Assembly (NCBI GenBank): GCA_025963675.1
Contig: JAOQAJ010000122.1
Location: 1-33,041, forward strand
Direction of reading: 5' to 3'
Source of the DNA: Segetibacter sp.
GTDB lineage: Bacteria > Bacteroidota > Bacteroidia > Chitinophagales > Chitinophagaceae
DNA length: 33,041 nt
Numbering within the stretch: position 1 is the stretch's first letter; each line of letters opens with the position of its first letter. A model generated the notes under the pieces. It had not been told where the DNA came from and made no database searches. It was given only the letters and a program-made list of their open reading frames with translations. Both the position numbers and the translations under genes were made by a program. Of this stretch, positions 1 through 8,259 are shown in pieces.

Positions 1-1567
1 CATTTAATTCAGCAGGAACATTAACACGTCGAATAGAATCGAAATTTTCAAAAGTTTGGCGATACAATAAAACTTCCTGCTTTACGGGCTCATCCAATTG
101 TCCATCTTCATACAATTGAGTAACTGCTGAAAAGTTTACTTTGGGCGTTATCAATCCAGCCGGTATTACTTCGCCTGAATTGAAATAAGCGCTAAACTTT
201 TCTATCCATTCAGCAGGAAGAATACCGAGCGTTCCATCATCCAAATGAACATACTTGCTTTTATTTCGCACGGATGCCTGCAATTGTTTTAAAGAAGCTT
301 TTTTTCTTCCAAAACGAACATTGACATCTGTATTAAACCAATTGGTTCCACTCGTAACCCGTATCGTAATCCTTGCTTTATGTTGATTGAGTTTGTTGCC
401 TTTTAACTGGTTAAATCCTAATACTGTGATGCCCTGGCTTTCCCATTCTTCAAACGCATTCAAAAACCAGTCTTCGTCTAAAAAACGTTCTTTATGCAGG
501 TAGAAATAAGGCAGCTCAAATTCCAATTGCTCTTCGAAGTGCGGGTGTTGTTTCAGCAACAGTGCGATGAAATTATTCTCTGCATTTTCGTTACGTTTTA
601 CAGTAAATGAGTTGCCTTTCTTATCAACACCGAAGAGTTGCCTTTTGGTAAGCACCGGTATATCTCCACTTCCATATTTCATCACGGGTTCAATCAAAAC
701 ATAATTATCCAAACCGGACAAATAAATAAATCTTTCCTGTGGACCATCGAATTCACTTTGCTTGATTTGTTCTTTAGTGCCTGCTGCTATAAAAGTGTAA
801 TAAATATTAATCTTGTCTTCGAGCTTACTCAAAGTTTCCTGGTGAAACTCTTTGTATTTGGCCTCGTGTATATTGAACCCGGTTTTGTATTGCTTAAACA
901 ACTGAGCAGCCTGCACATGATCATACTTCCCAAACAAATAAAGCGTGTCTTTTATCAAAACAAAATAGTCATGCTTAACCTCAACATCCTGTAAGTTGTA
1001 AGTTTTGCTGCCGGCTTTTATATCAAGCTGAAGCTCGTACACATCTTGTTTCTTATTGACGAACAAGAGGACATCCTCTACAACAGAACCAACGCTTACA
1101 GGTACAATTGAGCCTGCAACAATATTTTCTGAAAGTTCGGTATTGTGATAAAAGAAGGAGAGGGCCAGCGGATTTTTTATGATAGCTTTCAATGCGTCTA
1201 TATCTGCTGCCGATTTATTTGCTGTCGCATTGTTTTGAAACCGCGCTACTCCAGAGAAGAATTTCAGTTCATCCGGTTCATTCGTTTTCCACACAATGTC
1301 TAAAGGGTTAACAAGCGTTAACGGATTTTTTAATTTGCCTGACTTAGTAGTTTGCGCCGAATACAATTCTATACATAATTGCTTGTAAAACCTGTGTTGC
1401 TTTAATACAACAATCAGCTTTTCGTGTAGATCCTTCTTTAATTCTATAAACTTTTGGTGTTGAAGAATTTGTTCGGGAGAGTGTTTCAAAGGTTTCAAAT
1501 CGGCCATTACTGTTGTAGCAGGAGTTTTTGCTAATCTACGCCATAACTCTAATACCTTACTCTTCAT
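1..1567 (-). CDS. SNF2-family DEAD/DEAH helicase, N-terminal part (runs off left edge)
   Basis: My own translation of the minus strand from the ATG at 1567 gives 522 uninterrupted codons to the window edge. An in-frame TGA lies 24 bases upstream of that ATG, so the start cannot be much earlier; Met21 is a later alternative. The visible part is the non-catalytic N-terminal region of Bacteroidota SNF2-like proteins. Near its end is the stretch NKSKYVHLDDGTLGILPAEW (about residues 442-461), followed by a KVNFSAVTQLYE segment and the VPAEL that precedes the helicase core in this family. The Walker A/B motifs and helicase C-terminal domain would lie beyond the window. Such proteins are ATP-dependent DNA translocases or remodellers with poorly known roles. 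The family call rests on recognised sequence style, not on a visible catalytic motif. Confidence 0.8.
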   Translation of the reverse strand, partial: MKSKVLELWRRLAKTPATTVMADLKPLKHSPEQILQHQKFIELKKDLHEKLIVVLKQHRFYKQLCIELYSAQTTKSGKLKNPLTLVNPLDIVWKTNEPDELKFFSGVARFQNNATANKSAADIDALKAIIKNPLALSFFYHNTELSENIVAGSIVPVSVGSVVEDVLLFVNKKQDVYELQLDIKAGSKTYNLQDVEVKHDYFVLIKDTLYLFGKYDHVQAAQLFKQYKTGFNIHEAKYKEFHQETLSKLEDKINIYYTFIAAGTKEQIKQSEFDGPQERFIYLSGLDNYVLIEPVMKYGSGDIPVLTKRQLFGVDKKGNSFTVKRNENAENNFIALLLKQHPHFEEQLEFELPYFYLHKERFLDEDWFLNAFEEWESQGITVLGFNQLKGNKLNQHKARITIRVTSGTNWFNTDVNVRFGRKKASLKQLQASVRNKSKYVHLDDGTLGILPAEWIEKFSAYFNSGEVIPAGLITPKVNFSAVTQLYEDGQLDEPVKQEVLLYRQTFENFDSIRRVNVPAELN

Positions 1568-1753
1568 ATCAACGGCAACCGAACTCGGTCATATATTTCA
1601 AATGCAATAGCAGGAGTTGTAAAACATGACTTCAAACAATGCGTTTAAAAAGACAAACTGTGCAATATCCTTCATTTTTCGGAATCATACGCGTTTAAAG
1701 ATTTCCTTTGTTCATTGAGTTAATTCGCTTAATACATTTTAATTCTTATTGAA

Positions 1754-2345
1754 CTATTGGGAAGGACTGGTAGGCTTCGTTAAGATATCGTCATTATTTA
1801 CACCCTTCTTTTTCGAAACATTTTCACTAAGCTTTCCAAAATTCCAGGTTAGAGCCAGAACCCCACCTCTTCTAATTTGACGATTGATAATAGTGCTGGA
1901 GAAATTCTGATCTTTTGTGATCGTTTTGAAGTCACGGGTTTTCTCAAAGTAGTTTACTGCCCGCAGGGAAATATTGATCTTATTTTTAAATACTTTGTAA
2001 TTGAGTGCAACGTTATGCCATGTGCTAAAAGGATAAGTAGTTTGAATAGTTCGCGGATCCTTCCATAAACCAAGGAAACTGCTTGCCGTGAATTTATCGG
2101 AAAACTTATAACTGGTATTTAAGTAAATATTACTTCCGAAACCGCTGTTTGCTGAGAAGTATTTGAATTGTTTTTTACTGTGCTATAGCGCACCGATCCA
2201 TTAACAGACAAGCTCCATTTGTGGGTGAGCTTTGTATTTAAATTCAAGTTTACACTCGATTGAAGTTCTTTGCCGATATTCAAACTCGTTGTTTTTGTAA
2301 TTCCTGTGTGCGAAGTTGCAAATCTTGCCGGTTTAATGTAACAGC
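1754..2345 (-). pseudogene. Relic of outer-membrane beta-barrel (TonB-receptor-like) C-terminus
   Basis: The minus strand encodes a typical receptor C-terminus, but in two frames. One frame (about 2320 to 2170) reads TKTTSLNIGKELQSSVN and THKWSLSVNGSVRYSTVKN. The next frame (about 2168 to the stop at 1756-1754) reads YFSANSGFGSNIYLNTSYKF, then NISLRAVNYFEKTRDF and ends LTWNFGKLSENVSKKKG plus a short polar tail. The break falls at or beside a run of six T at 2171-2176. Alternating aromatic strands, the LTWNFGK terminal strand and the KKKG tail are typical of the outer membrane beta-barrel family (PF14905-like). Homology upstream of about 2330 is unclear, and no plug or signal peptide is present, so the 5' part is missing. 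It is probably non-functional; a sequencing error could explain the frameshift but not the lost 5' part. Confidence 0.75.
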
Positions 2346-2485
2346 AACATTGACTTGCTTTTCTAAATACGGTTCTAATTCATGGTTGAGTGAAGGATAG
2401 GTCGTTCTTTTTTTGAATTATTTGTTCAATCAATTCAGAAATACCATAAATTGATTTTGATTGCTGTTTTTAAAAAAAATTTATA

Positions 2486-3574
2486 TTGAAATTCTACTTT
2501 GCCCCCCGCCATGTGTTGTTGTTTTTAATTCAGGCTATTTGTATTTCTGGTTTTTGCCAGGACATGAATAATCTTAAACTAAAAGATTTTAAGCCTGTAT
2601 CTATCTATAAAGTGCCGCGTTCAAAAATTGAAAAGGCAAAGTTTCCTGTCATTGATTTCCATTCTCACGATTATCCGAAATCAGATGCGGAGGTTGATGC
2701 ATGGGTTAAGCGAATGGATCAGCTTAATATTTCAAAGACCCTCATTCTCTCTTACGCTACCGGTGCAAGATTAGATTCTTTAATTGAAAAATATTCACGT
2801 TATAAAGATCGATTCGAGATTTGGTGCGGCTTTGATTATACGGGGCATGAAAAGCCGGGATGGGAAAAGCATGCTGTTGCAGAGCTTGAAAGATGCTATA
2901 AGAAAGGCGCAAGAGGTGTAGGAGAATTAGGAGACAAGGGCCTCGGTGAATTGTATTCAAAACCTACCCCAGGCTACGGTTTACATATTGATGATCCTGC
3001 AATGAAACCGTTGTTGGAGAAATGTGCTGAACTTAAAATGCCTGTCAGTATTCATGTTGCGGAAGATCAATGGATGTATGAAAAGATTGATTCGACAAAT
3101 GATGGGTTGATGAACGCTTCAACATGGAGAGTTGATCAAACAAAGAAAGGAATACTTGGTCATGATGAGCTAATAAAGACTCTTGAAAACGCAGTAAGAA
3201 ATAATCCGAAAACAACTTTTATCGCCTGCCACCTGGCAAACACTAATTCTGACATGAGTGTGCTTGGAAGATTATTTGATCTCTATCCAAACCTTTATGC
3301 TGATATCGCTGCAAGATTTGGAGAGTTTGCCCCGATACCCCGTTATGCAAAAGCTTTCTTTGAAAAATATAATGACAGGCTCATTTATGGAACTGATATG
3401 GGACCAAATAATGAAATGTATTATACTACTTTTCGCATACTAGAATCGGCAGATGAACATTTCTATGATCATCGGTTGTTTAGCTACCACTGGCCGTTGT
3501 ATGGTTTGCAGTTAAATGATGAGACGCTTAAAAAAATATACAGCGAAAATGGTAAGAAGATTATGAGGCGTTGA
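2486..3574 (+). CDS. Exported amidohydrolase (Amidohydro_2-type TIM barrel)
   Basis: This 362-residue protein begins at a TTG. The first in-frame ATG (codon 27) lies after a clear signal peptide (hydrophobic VLLFLIQAICISGF, then CQ), so the TTG start is needed to keep the export signal. Metal-site residues of the amidohydrolase superfamily are visible: DFHSHD (His59, His61), SIHVAED (His190), ACHLAN (His249) and YGTDMG (Asp304). The set and order fit PF04909-type metal-dependent hydrolases or decarboxylases acting on C-N, C-O or C-C bonds; the substrate cannot be read from sequence. It heads a plus-strand run with the NagX-like gene, a second amidohydrolase and GH109, which suggests periplasmic processing of an amino-sugar-related compound. 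It is only distantly similar to the second amidohydrolase. Confidence 0.85.
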   Translation: MKFYFAPRHVLLFLIQAICISGFCQDMNNLKLKDFKPVSIYKVPRSKIEKAKFPVIDFHSHDYPKSDAEVDAWVKRMDQLNISKTLILSYATGARLDSLIEKYSRYKDRFEIWCGFDYTGHEKPGWEKHAVAELERCYKKGARGVGELGDKGLGELYSKPTPGYGLHIDDPAMKPLLEKCAELKMPVSIHVAEDQWMYEKIDSTNDGLMNASTWRVDQTKKGILGHDELIKTLENAVRNNPKTTFIACHLANTNSDMSVLGRLFDLYPNLYADIAARFGEFAPIPRYAKAFFEKYNDRLIYGTDMGPNNEMYYTTFRILESADEHFYDHRLFSYHWPLYGLQLNDETLKKIYSENGKKIMRR

Positions 3575-3635
3575 ATTCGCTATAAGTAGATATGATAAAC
3601 TTACTAAGATAACAGGTTGAATAAAGTTAAATAAA

Positions 3636-3661
3636 GTACAAGTGAGTGACACAAGGATGTT
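3636..3661 (+). repeat. Dispersed intergenic repeat, copy A
   Basis: This copy contains GTGAGTGACACAAGGATG preceded by GTACAA. It differs by one base in the core from copies B, C and E elsewhere in the window. It lies in the gap between the first amidohydrolase and the NagX-like gene. No strong internal hairpin is visible. Confidence 0.75.
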
Positions 3662-3741
3662 GAACAAAGCGCTTGTGCTGATACAATAAAAAACGACTTC
3701 TCACACCTCATTATTTGAATACTAAATTCGGAAAACAAACT

Positions 3742-4989
3742 ATGAATGTTGCTCATGCTGTTGAACCTAATGCTGAACAAAATGTAGCTACCGGCGCTGC
3801 TGTTAACCCGGCAATGCCGATGAAACGAGTAGCATCGGTCGACGTATACCGAGGCTTCGTTATGTTACTGATGATGGCAGAGGTATTATCGCTGGAGAAC
3901 GTAGCAGAAAAATTGCCGGGAAATTCTTTTTGGCAGTTTCTTGCATTTCATCAAAGTCATGTTGAGTGGACCTGGCTTTCGCTTCATGACATGATCCAAC
4001 CTTCATTTACGTTTTTAGTTGGTGTGGTTTTGCCGTTTTCTATTGCAGGCAGGCAAAACAAAGGCGCTACTAAAGCAAGTGTTTTAGCACATGCGTTTAA
4101 GCGCTCCCTTATCCTCATCTTACTGGGCATATTCCTTCGTTCGATGCACGCAAAGCAGACCAATTTTACTTTTGAAGATACCCTTACACAAATCGGCCTT
4201 GGATATACCTTTTTAGTGTTGCTTTCTTTTTATTCAAAAAAGGTGTGGTTAATAGTGTTGTCGCTGTTGTTAGTTGGATACTGGCTTGCATTTGCACTTT
4301 ATCCGCTTCCGGATGCAACGTTTGATTATGCAGCAGCAGGAGTGACTCCGGGATGGGAACATAACCTACAAGGGTTTGCAGCTCACTGGAATAAGAATAC
4401 CAATCTTGCATGGTCATTCGATCGCTGGTTCTTAAATCTTTTTCCGCGTGAAAAGCCCTTTCTAAGAAATGGCGGGGGATACGCCACGCTTAGTTTTATA
4501 CCCACTTTAGGAACGATGATTATTGGCCTGTTTGCAGGAGATGCTATAAAATCGCAAAGTTCATCAAGAGACAAATTAAAGTTTTTCGTTACAACAGGTG
4601 TCGCATTAATTATGGTAGGAGTGTTGTTACATGTTACAGGAATTAACCCAATCGTCAAGCGTATCTGGACTCCTGCCTGGACCATCTTTAGTGGCGGTAT
4701 TTGCTTTTTGTTTCTTGCGCTTTTTTATTGGCTGATTGATGTTAAGAACAAAAAGAACTGGTCTTTCTTTCTTACGGTGATAGGCGCCAACTCAATTGCT
4801 GCTTATGTACTCGCTGATGGCGGCATGAGACAAGTCATCTCTCAATCGCTTCATATTCATTTAGGCAAAACCTATGATCATGTTTTTGGTGATGCTTATT
4901 CGACTTTGGTAAATGGTGCCCTTGTTTTATTCTTTTTATGGCTGATCTTGTATTGGATGTATAAGAAAAAGATCTTTATTAAAATTTAA
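3742..4989 (+). CDS. DUF5009 / NagX-like multi-pass membrane protein (HGSNAT-related)
   Basis: This integral membrane protein has about ten hydrophobic segments. The N-terminal signature RVASVDVYRGFVMLLMM and the segment EWTWLSLHDMIQPSFTFLVG are typical of the COG4299/DUF5009 family, related to the catalytic domain of lysosomal heparan-alpha-glucosaminide N-acetyltransferase. The His82 and His91 region (numbered from the upstream TTG at 3715) matches the part of the fold holding the HGSNAT active histidine. In proteobacterial GlcNAc regulons a family member is called NagX and proposed to act in GlcNAc uptake or acetyl transfer. The nearby GH20, NagA and NagB genes support a similar amino-sugar role here. 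Start: I chose the ATG at 3742. The TTG at 3715 and Met codons at 3814 and 3820 are alternatives; the conserved part begins just after the latter. Confidence 0.85.
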   Translation: MNVAHAVEPNAEQNVATGAAVNPAMPMKRVASVDVYRGFVMLLMMAEVLSLENVAEKLPGNSFWQFLAFHQSHVEWTWLSLHDMIQPSFTFLVGVVLPFSIAGRQNKGATKASVLAHAFKRSLILILLGIFLRSMHAKQTNFTFEDTLTQIGLGYTFLVLLSFYSKKVWLIVLSLLLVGYWLAFALYPLPDATFDYAAAGVTPGWEHNLQGFAAHWNKNTNLAWSFDRWFLNLFPREKPFLRNGGGYATLSFIPTLGTMIIGLFAGDAIKSQSSSRDKLKFFVTTGVALIMVGVLLHVTGINPIVKRIWTPAWTIFSGGICFLFLALFYWLIDVKNKKNWSFFLTVIGANSIAAYVLADGGMRQVISQSLHIHLGKTYDHVFGDAYSTLVNGALVLFFLWLILYWMYKKKIFIKI

Positions 4990-5064
4990 GGCAAATGATT
5001 TAATTGAGATTTATCGCTAGTCGAGCTGTTAACATTTTCTCTTTAATCGGTTTTTTACAAACAA

Positions 5065-6195
5065 ATGAAATTATACAAACCTTTTCTATATCTGCGCTTG
5101 CTTGTAGTATCAGCTTTGCTACTGCAATGTACGTCTGCAAACCAACGTCTTTCACAAACCAATGCTACTGAAAATGCTTATTACTCAATTGAAGATTTTG
5201 CAAATGTTGTAAAATATGATACGCATGTTCATCTTAATGTTGATGATACCGCCTTTGTCACACAAGCCAGGGCCGATAACTTTCGATTACTGACTGTAAA
5301 CGTTAACCCGGCTTATTATCCCCCTATAGAAGAACAACGAAGCATTGCAATGAAATTGGTGGATGCTTATCCCAACCAATTGGCCTATGCAACTACTTTT
5401 TCATTGGATAATTGGGATAGTGATGAATGGCAGCAAAAGGCGTTGAACTACCTCAAAGAATCTTTTGACAAAGGTGCCATTGCTGTGAAGGTCTGGAAAA
5501 ATGTAGGGATGGAGTTGAAAGATAAGAATGGTAAATTCGTGATGATTGACAATCCAAAATTTGACCCAATCATTGATTATCTTGCCAAAAAGCACATTCC
5601 GTTAATAGGTCATCTGGGCGAGCCTAAAAATGCATGGATGCCTTTGAATCAAATGACAATTAAAAGCAATCAAAACTATTTTAGTAAGCACCCGGAATAT
5701 CACATGTACTTGCACCCTGAATATCCATCTTACGAGGATCAGATAAGTGCGAGGGATCGTATACTGCAAAAGCACCCTGATCTTATTTTCGTTGGTGCAC
5801 ACCTGGGAAGTTTGGAATGGAGTATTGAGGAACTGGCGAAGCGGTTGGATAGATTTCCGAACATGGCGGTTGATATGGCAGCACGGTTATCGGCGCTTCA
5901 ATACCAGGCAGCAACAAACTGGCAGGGTGTTCGTGATTTTTTTATCAAATACCAGGACCGGCTCATTTATGCAACAGATTTGGAAGCAGCGGGAAACATA
6001 AATGCACCTGAATTACAAAAGCGTATCCATGATAGTTGGTTACGTGACTGGAACTTTTTTGTCAGTGACCTATCCATGCATTCCAGTAGCTTTGATGAAG
6101 CTTTTAAAGGATTGAAGTTGCCAAAATCAGTCGTTAACAAAATTTATCGAAACAATGCCGAAAAGTGGTTTAAGGGAATTAATAAACACAGGTAG
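5065..6195 (+). CDS. Second exported amidohydrolase (possible lipoprotein)
   Basis: This 376-residue protein starts with a hydrophobic leader ending LLLQC. Cys22 could be a lipidation site, but Gln at the -1 position is atypical, so either a lipoprotein or a secreted protein is possible. Amidohydrolase-type metal residues are visible: YDTHVHLN (His54, His56), a Lys in AVKVWKN (about residue 142) that could be a metal-bridging or active-site lysine, GHLGEP (His183), GAHLGSLEW (His246) and YATDLE (Asp305). This is the same superfamily as the gene at 2486, but it is clearly divergent rather than a recent duplicate. It follows the NagX-like gene by 75 bp and precedes the GH109-type gene. The substrate is unknown; the context suggests periplasmic work on an amide or lactone bond of the imported ligand. 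Confidence 0.83.
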   Translation: MKLYKPFLYLRLLVVSALLLQCTSANQRLSQTNATENAYYSIEDFANVVKYDTHVHLNVDDTAFVTQARADNFRLLTVNVNPAYYPPIEEQRSIAMKLVDAYPNQLAYATTFSLDNWDSDEWQQKALNYLKESFDKGAIAVKVWKNVGMELKDKNGKFVMIDNPKFDPIIDYLAKKHIPLIGHLGEPKNAWMPLNQMTIKSNQNYFSKHPEYHMYLHPEYPSYEDQISARDRILQKHPDLIFVGAHLGSLEWSIEELAKRLDRFPNMAVDMAARLSALQYQAATNWQGVRDFFIKYQDRLIYATDLEAAGNINAPELQKRIHDSWLRDWNFFVSDLSMHSSSFDEAFKGLKLPKSVVNKIYRNNAEKWFKGINKHR

Positions 6196-6228
6196 TATTC
6201 TCGTCATCAGGGGAAAAACCTTAAAAGA

Positions 6229-6265
6229 AAGCTTCAAGCTGCTAGCTTCAGGCTACAAGCTTTTC
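6229..6265. repeat. AGCT-rich intergenic repeat with hairpin potential
   Basis: Several AGCTT/AAGCT blocks occur here. The outer arms AAAGCTT and AAGCTTT can pair, and an inner AAGCT/AGCTT pair surrounds GCT. A related AGCT-rich block is at 31646-31720. It may form a weak terminator or cruciform after the second amidohydrolase, but there is no proper T-tract. Confidence 0.55.
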
Positions 6266-6283
6266 ATGCTCGTTTTGAAAAAA

Positions 6284-6317
6284 ACTTCAAACTCAAAACT
6301 TCAAACTCAAAACTTTC
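6284..6317 (+). repeat. 14-bp tandem repeat, about 2.4 copies
   Basis: The unit ACTTCAAACTCAAA occurs at 6284-6297 and 6298-6311, followed by a partial third copy. It sits 40 to 75 bp upstream of the GH109-type start, inside what should be its leader or promoter region. Confidence 0.8.
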
Positions 6318-6359
6318 ACTTCTAAAAAGTATTAATTAAAATATAAACATTCATAAAAA

Positions 6360-7778
6360 ATGAAAGACAACCGCAGGAATTTTTTAAAGTTAACAAGCCT
6401 CACAGGTCTTGGACTTGCTGGTGGTGTAATGAAAGGGTTTGCGAAAGAAACGGAAACTACTCTTCCTTCAAATAATTCTGCTGATCAATTCTTTGCAGAT
6501 CGTTTTAATATGTCAGGCTATGCGGCACCTAAGATCGAAAACGTAAGAGTTGGCTTTATTGGGCTGGGAATGCGCGGACCCACACACCTCACTAATATGA
6601 TTAAGCTTGGCGGAGTGTCAGTGGTTGGATTGTGTGACATCCGGGAGGAACAAGTACTTAAAGCCCAAAAGCTGATTGAAAAATCAGGACAAAAGCCAAC
6701 ACTTTATTCCGGAGATAAGGATGCCTGGAAGAAGCTCTGCGACCGTAAAGATGTGGACTTAATTTTCATCGCAACTCCCTGGGCTTTGCATGTGCCACAA
6801 GCCGTATATGCAATGGAGCAAGGCAAACATGTTGCCATCGAGGTGCCTGCTGCTAAAACAGTAGATGAATGCTGGCAGTTAGTGAGAACATCTGAAAAGA
6901 CGCGTAAGCATTGCATGATGCTTGAAAACTGTTGTTATGATTTTTTTGAACTGATGACATTAAACATGGCACGTCAGGGCTTCTTTGGCGACGTCATTCA
7001 TACTGAAGGTGCTTACATTCATTACCTGCTGGATCTGAATTTCCAAAAGGATGGGTACTACGATATGTGGCGGTTAAAAGAGAATATCGGAAGGAACGGG
7101 AATCTATATCCTACTCATGGACTCGGCCCTATTTGTCAGGTCATGAACATCAACAGGGGAGACAAGATGGACTACCTGGTGTCGATGTCGAGCATCGATA
7201 ATATGATGGGAGATGAAGCAAAAGAACTTGCAGCAAAAGACAGTTTTTATAAATCTTTTGTCAATAAGCCTTATAGGGGTAACATGAATACGACGGTTAT
7301 TAAAACCAATAAAGGCAAAACGATCATGGTTCAACATGATGTGACTTCACCTAACGTTTATTCACGGATTCATAAGATTAGCGGCTCTAAAGGATCTGCT
7401 TTGAAATATCCTACACCAAGAATAGCATCTGGTCATAATAAATGGCTTTCGGAATCAGAATATAAAACGATTGAAGAAAAGTACCGCCCTGCTATAGTGA
7501 AGAAAGTGGGTGAACTGGCTAAACAAGTTGGTGGCCACGGTGGAATGGATTTCTTAATGGACTGGCGACTGATTGACTGCCTTAGAAACGGATTAGCACT
7601 TGACCAGGATGTATATGATGCCGCATTATGGAGTGCGATCGCACCATTAAGTGAAAAGTCTGTAGCCAATCGCTCATCATCAGTTGATGTACCGGACTTT
7701 ACAGGGGGCTTATGGAAAAAAAATACACCCGTTGATTTATCGTTGGAGAAAGGTGGAAATACTTTAGTAAAACTATAA
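6360..7778 (+). CDS. GH109-type Gfo/Idh/MocA protein (putative alpha-N-acetylgalactosaminidase), Tat-exported
   Basis: This 472-residue protein has a twin-arginine signal (NRRNFLKLTSLTGLGLAGG, residues 4-22) and an NAD-binding Rossmann motif GFIGLGMRG (residues 65-73). Blocks resembling GH109 enzymes are visible: EVPAAKTVDECW (about 161-172), MLENCCYDFFELMTLNMARQ (about 187-206), EGAYIH (216-221) and NGNLYPTHGLGP (about 246-257), followed by INRGDKMDYLVSMSS. GH109 enzymes such as that from Elizabethkingia meningoseptica cleave alpha-N-acetylgalactosaminides by an NAD-dependent redox mechanism. Tat export as a folded protein fits the bound NAD. The surrounding GH20, nagA and nagB genes agree with a HexNAc substrate. 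Activity is not proven, because many Gfo/Idh/MocA proteins with this leader act on other sugars. Confidence 0.85.
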   Translation: MKDNRRNFLKLTSLTGLGLAGGVMKGFAKETETTLPSNNSADQFFADRFNMSGYAAPKIENVRVGFIGLGMRGPTHLTNMIKLGGVSVVGLCDIREEQVLKAQKLIEKSGQKPTLYSGDKDAWKKLCDRKDVDLIFIATPWALHVPQAVYAMEQGKHVAIEVPAAKTVDECWQLVRTSEKTRKHCMMLENCCYDFFELMTLNMARQGFFGDVIHTEGAYIHYLLDLNFQKDGYYDMWRLKENIGRNGNLYPTHGLGPICQVMNINRGDKMDYLVSMSSIDNMMGDEAKELAAKDSFYKSFVNKPYRGNMNTTVIKTNKGKTIMVQHDVTSPNVYSRIHKISGSKGSALKYPTPRIASGHNKWLSESEYKTIEEKYRPAIVKKVGELAKQVGGHGGMDFLMDWRLIDCLRNGLALDQDVYDAALWSAIAPLSEKSVANRSSSVDVPDFTGGLWKKNTPVDLSLEKGGNTLVKL

Positions 7779-7791
7779 AGATCATATAAAA

Positions 7792-7828
7792 AACAGCCAT
7801 CTAACTTTCGTACAGTAAGATGGCTGTT
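7792..7828. terminator. Stem-loop after the GH109-type gene
   Basis: There is a perfect 11-bp inverted repeat: AACAGCCATCT (7792-7802) and AGATGGCTGTT (7818-7828), with a 15-base loop. On the plus strand no T-run follows. On the minus strand the stem is followed by a T-rich tract, so it would work best against minus-strand transcription. It may also end or protect the 3' end of the GH109 transcript. Confidence 0.65.
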
Positions 7829-7909
7829 GACCGAAATAGTGAGGCCTTAAAAAGTTCACTACTATATTTTCTGGTTACTTTATAAGTCACTAACCTTTAA
7901 ACTTAAACT

Positions 7910-8176
7910 ATGTCTCCGGGTGAAATTGTATTAATAGTAGGAGCTTTGATAGTTCTTATTATACCACAGGTATTTTTGAAACGTGTCAGGCAACCCTTGA
8001 ACACCTACATCAAATGGATAAGTGGACTGCTTTTATTAATTTTAGTTTGGTTTTTTGATCCCGAAAACTCATTACGAATGAAATTTGCAATGACTGCTTT
8101 TGTAATAGCAATTGCAATCATGAACATTAAAAAATACAAAGAGAGCAACCGTACGGCAGAAACAAAAAATGGGTGA
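7910..8176 (+). CDS. Small membrane protein of unknown function
   Basis: This 88-residue protein has three hydrophobic stretches (about residues 5-22, 37-50 and 57-73), a basic loop (KRVRQPLN) and a charged, hydrophilic C-terminal tail. I do not recognise a family. The ATG start follows an A/T-rich leader without a Shine-Dalgarno, like its neighbours. It lies 131 bp after the GH109-type gene, past the stem-loop at 7792-7828, and converges with the GH20 gene on the other strand. It may be separately transcribed and unrelated to the sugar genes. Confidence 0.6.
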   Translation: MSPGEIVLIVGALIVLIIPQVFLKRVRQPLNTYIKWISGLLLLILVWFFDPENSLRMKFAMTAFVIAIAIMNIKKYKESNRTAETKNG

Positions 8177-8259
8177 ATTTTACTGCAGAAGTTAAAGTCA
8201 AAGCGAAGGAGCGTATTGGTTTTAATTATTATTTTTTTGACCTGCTAAACAATTCTGTC

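Noticed and set aside
638-994. 118-codon plus-strand open frame
   Set aside because: It is antisense to the SNF2-family gene, whose minus-strand frame is continuous over 1567-1 and has recognisable family sequence.
6229-6317. Possible CRISPR-like or attachment-site repeat
   Set aside because: The units are too short (14 bp) and directly abutting, without spacers; no integrase or cas gene is nearby.
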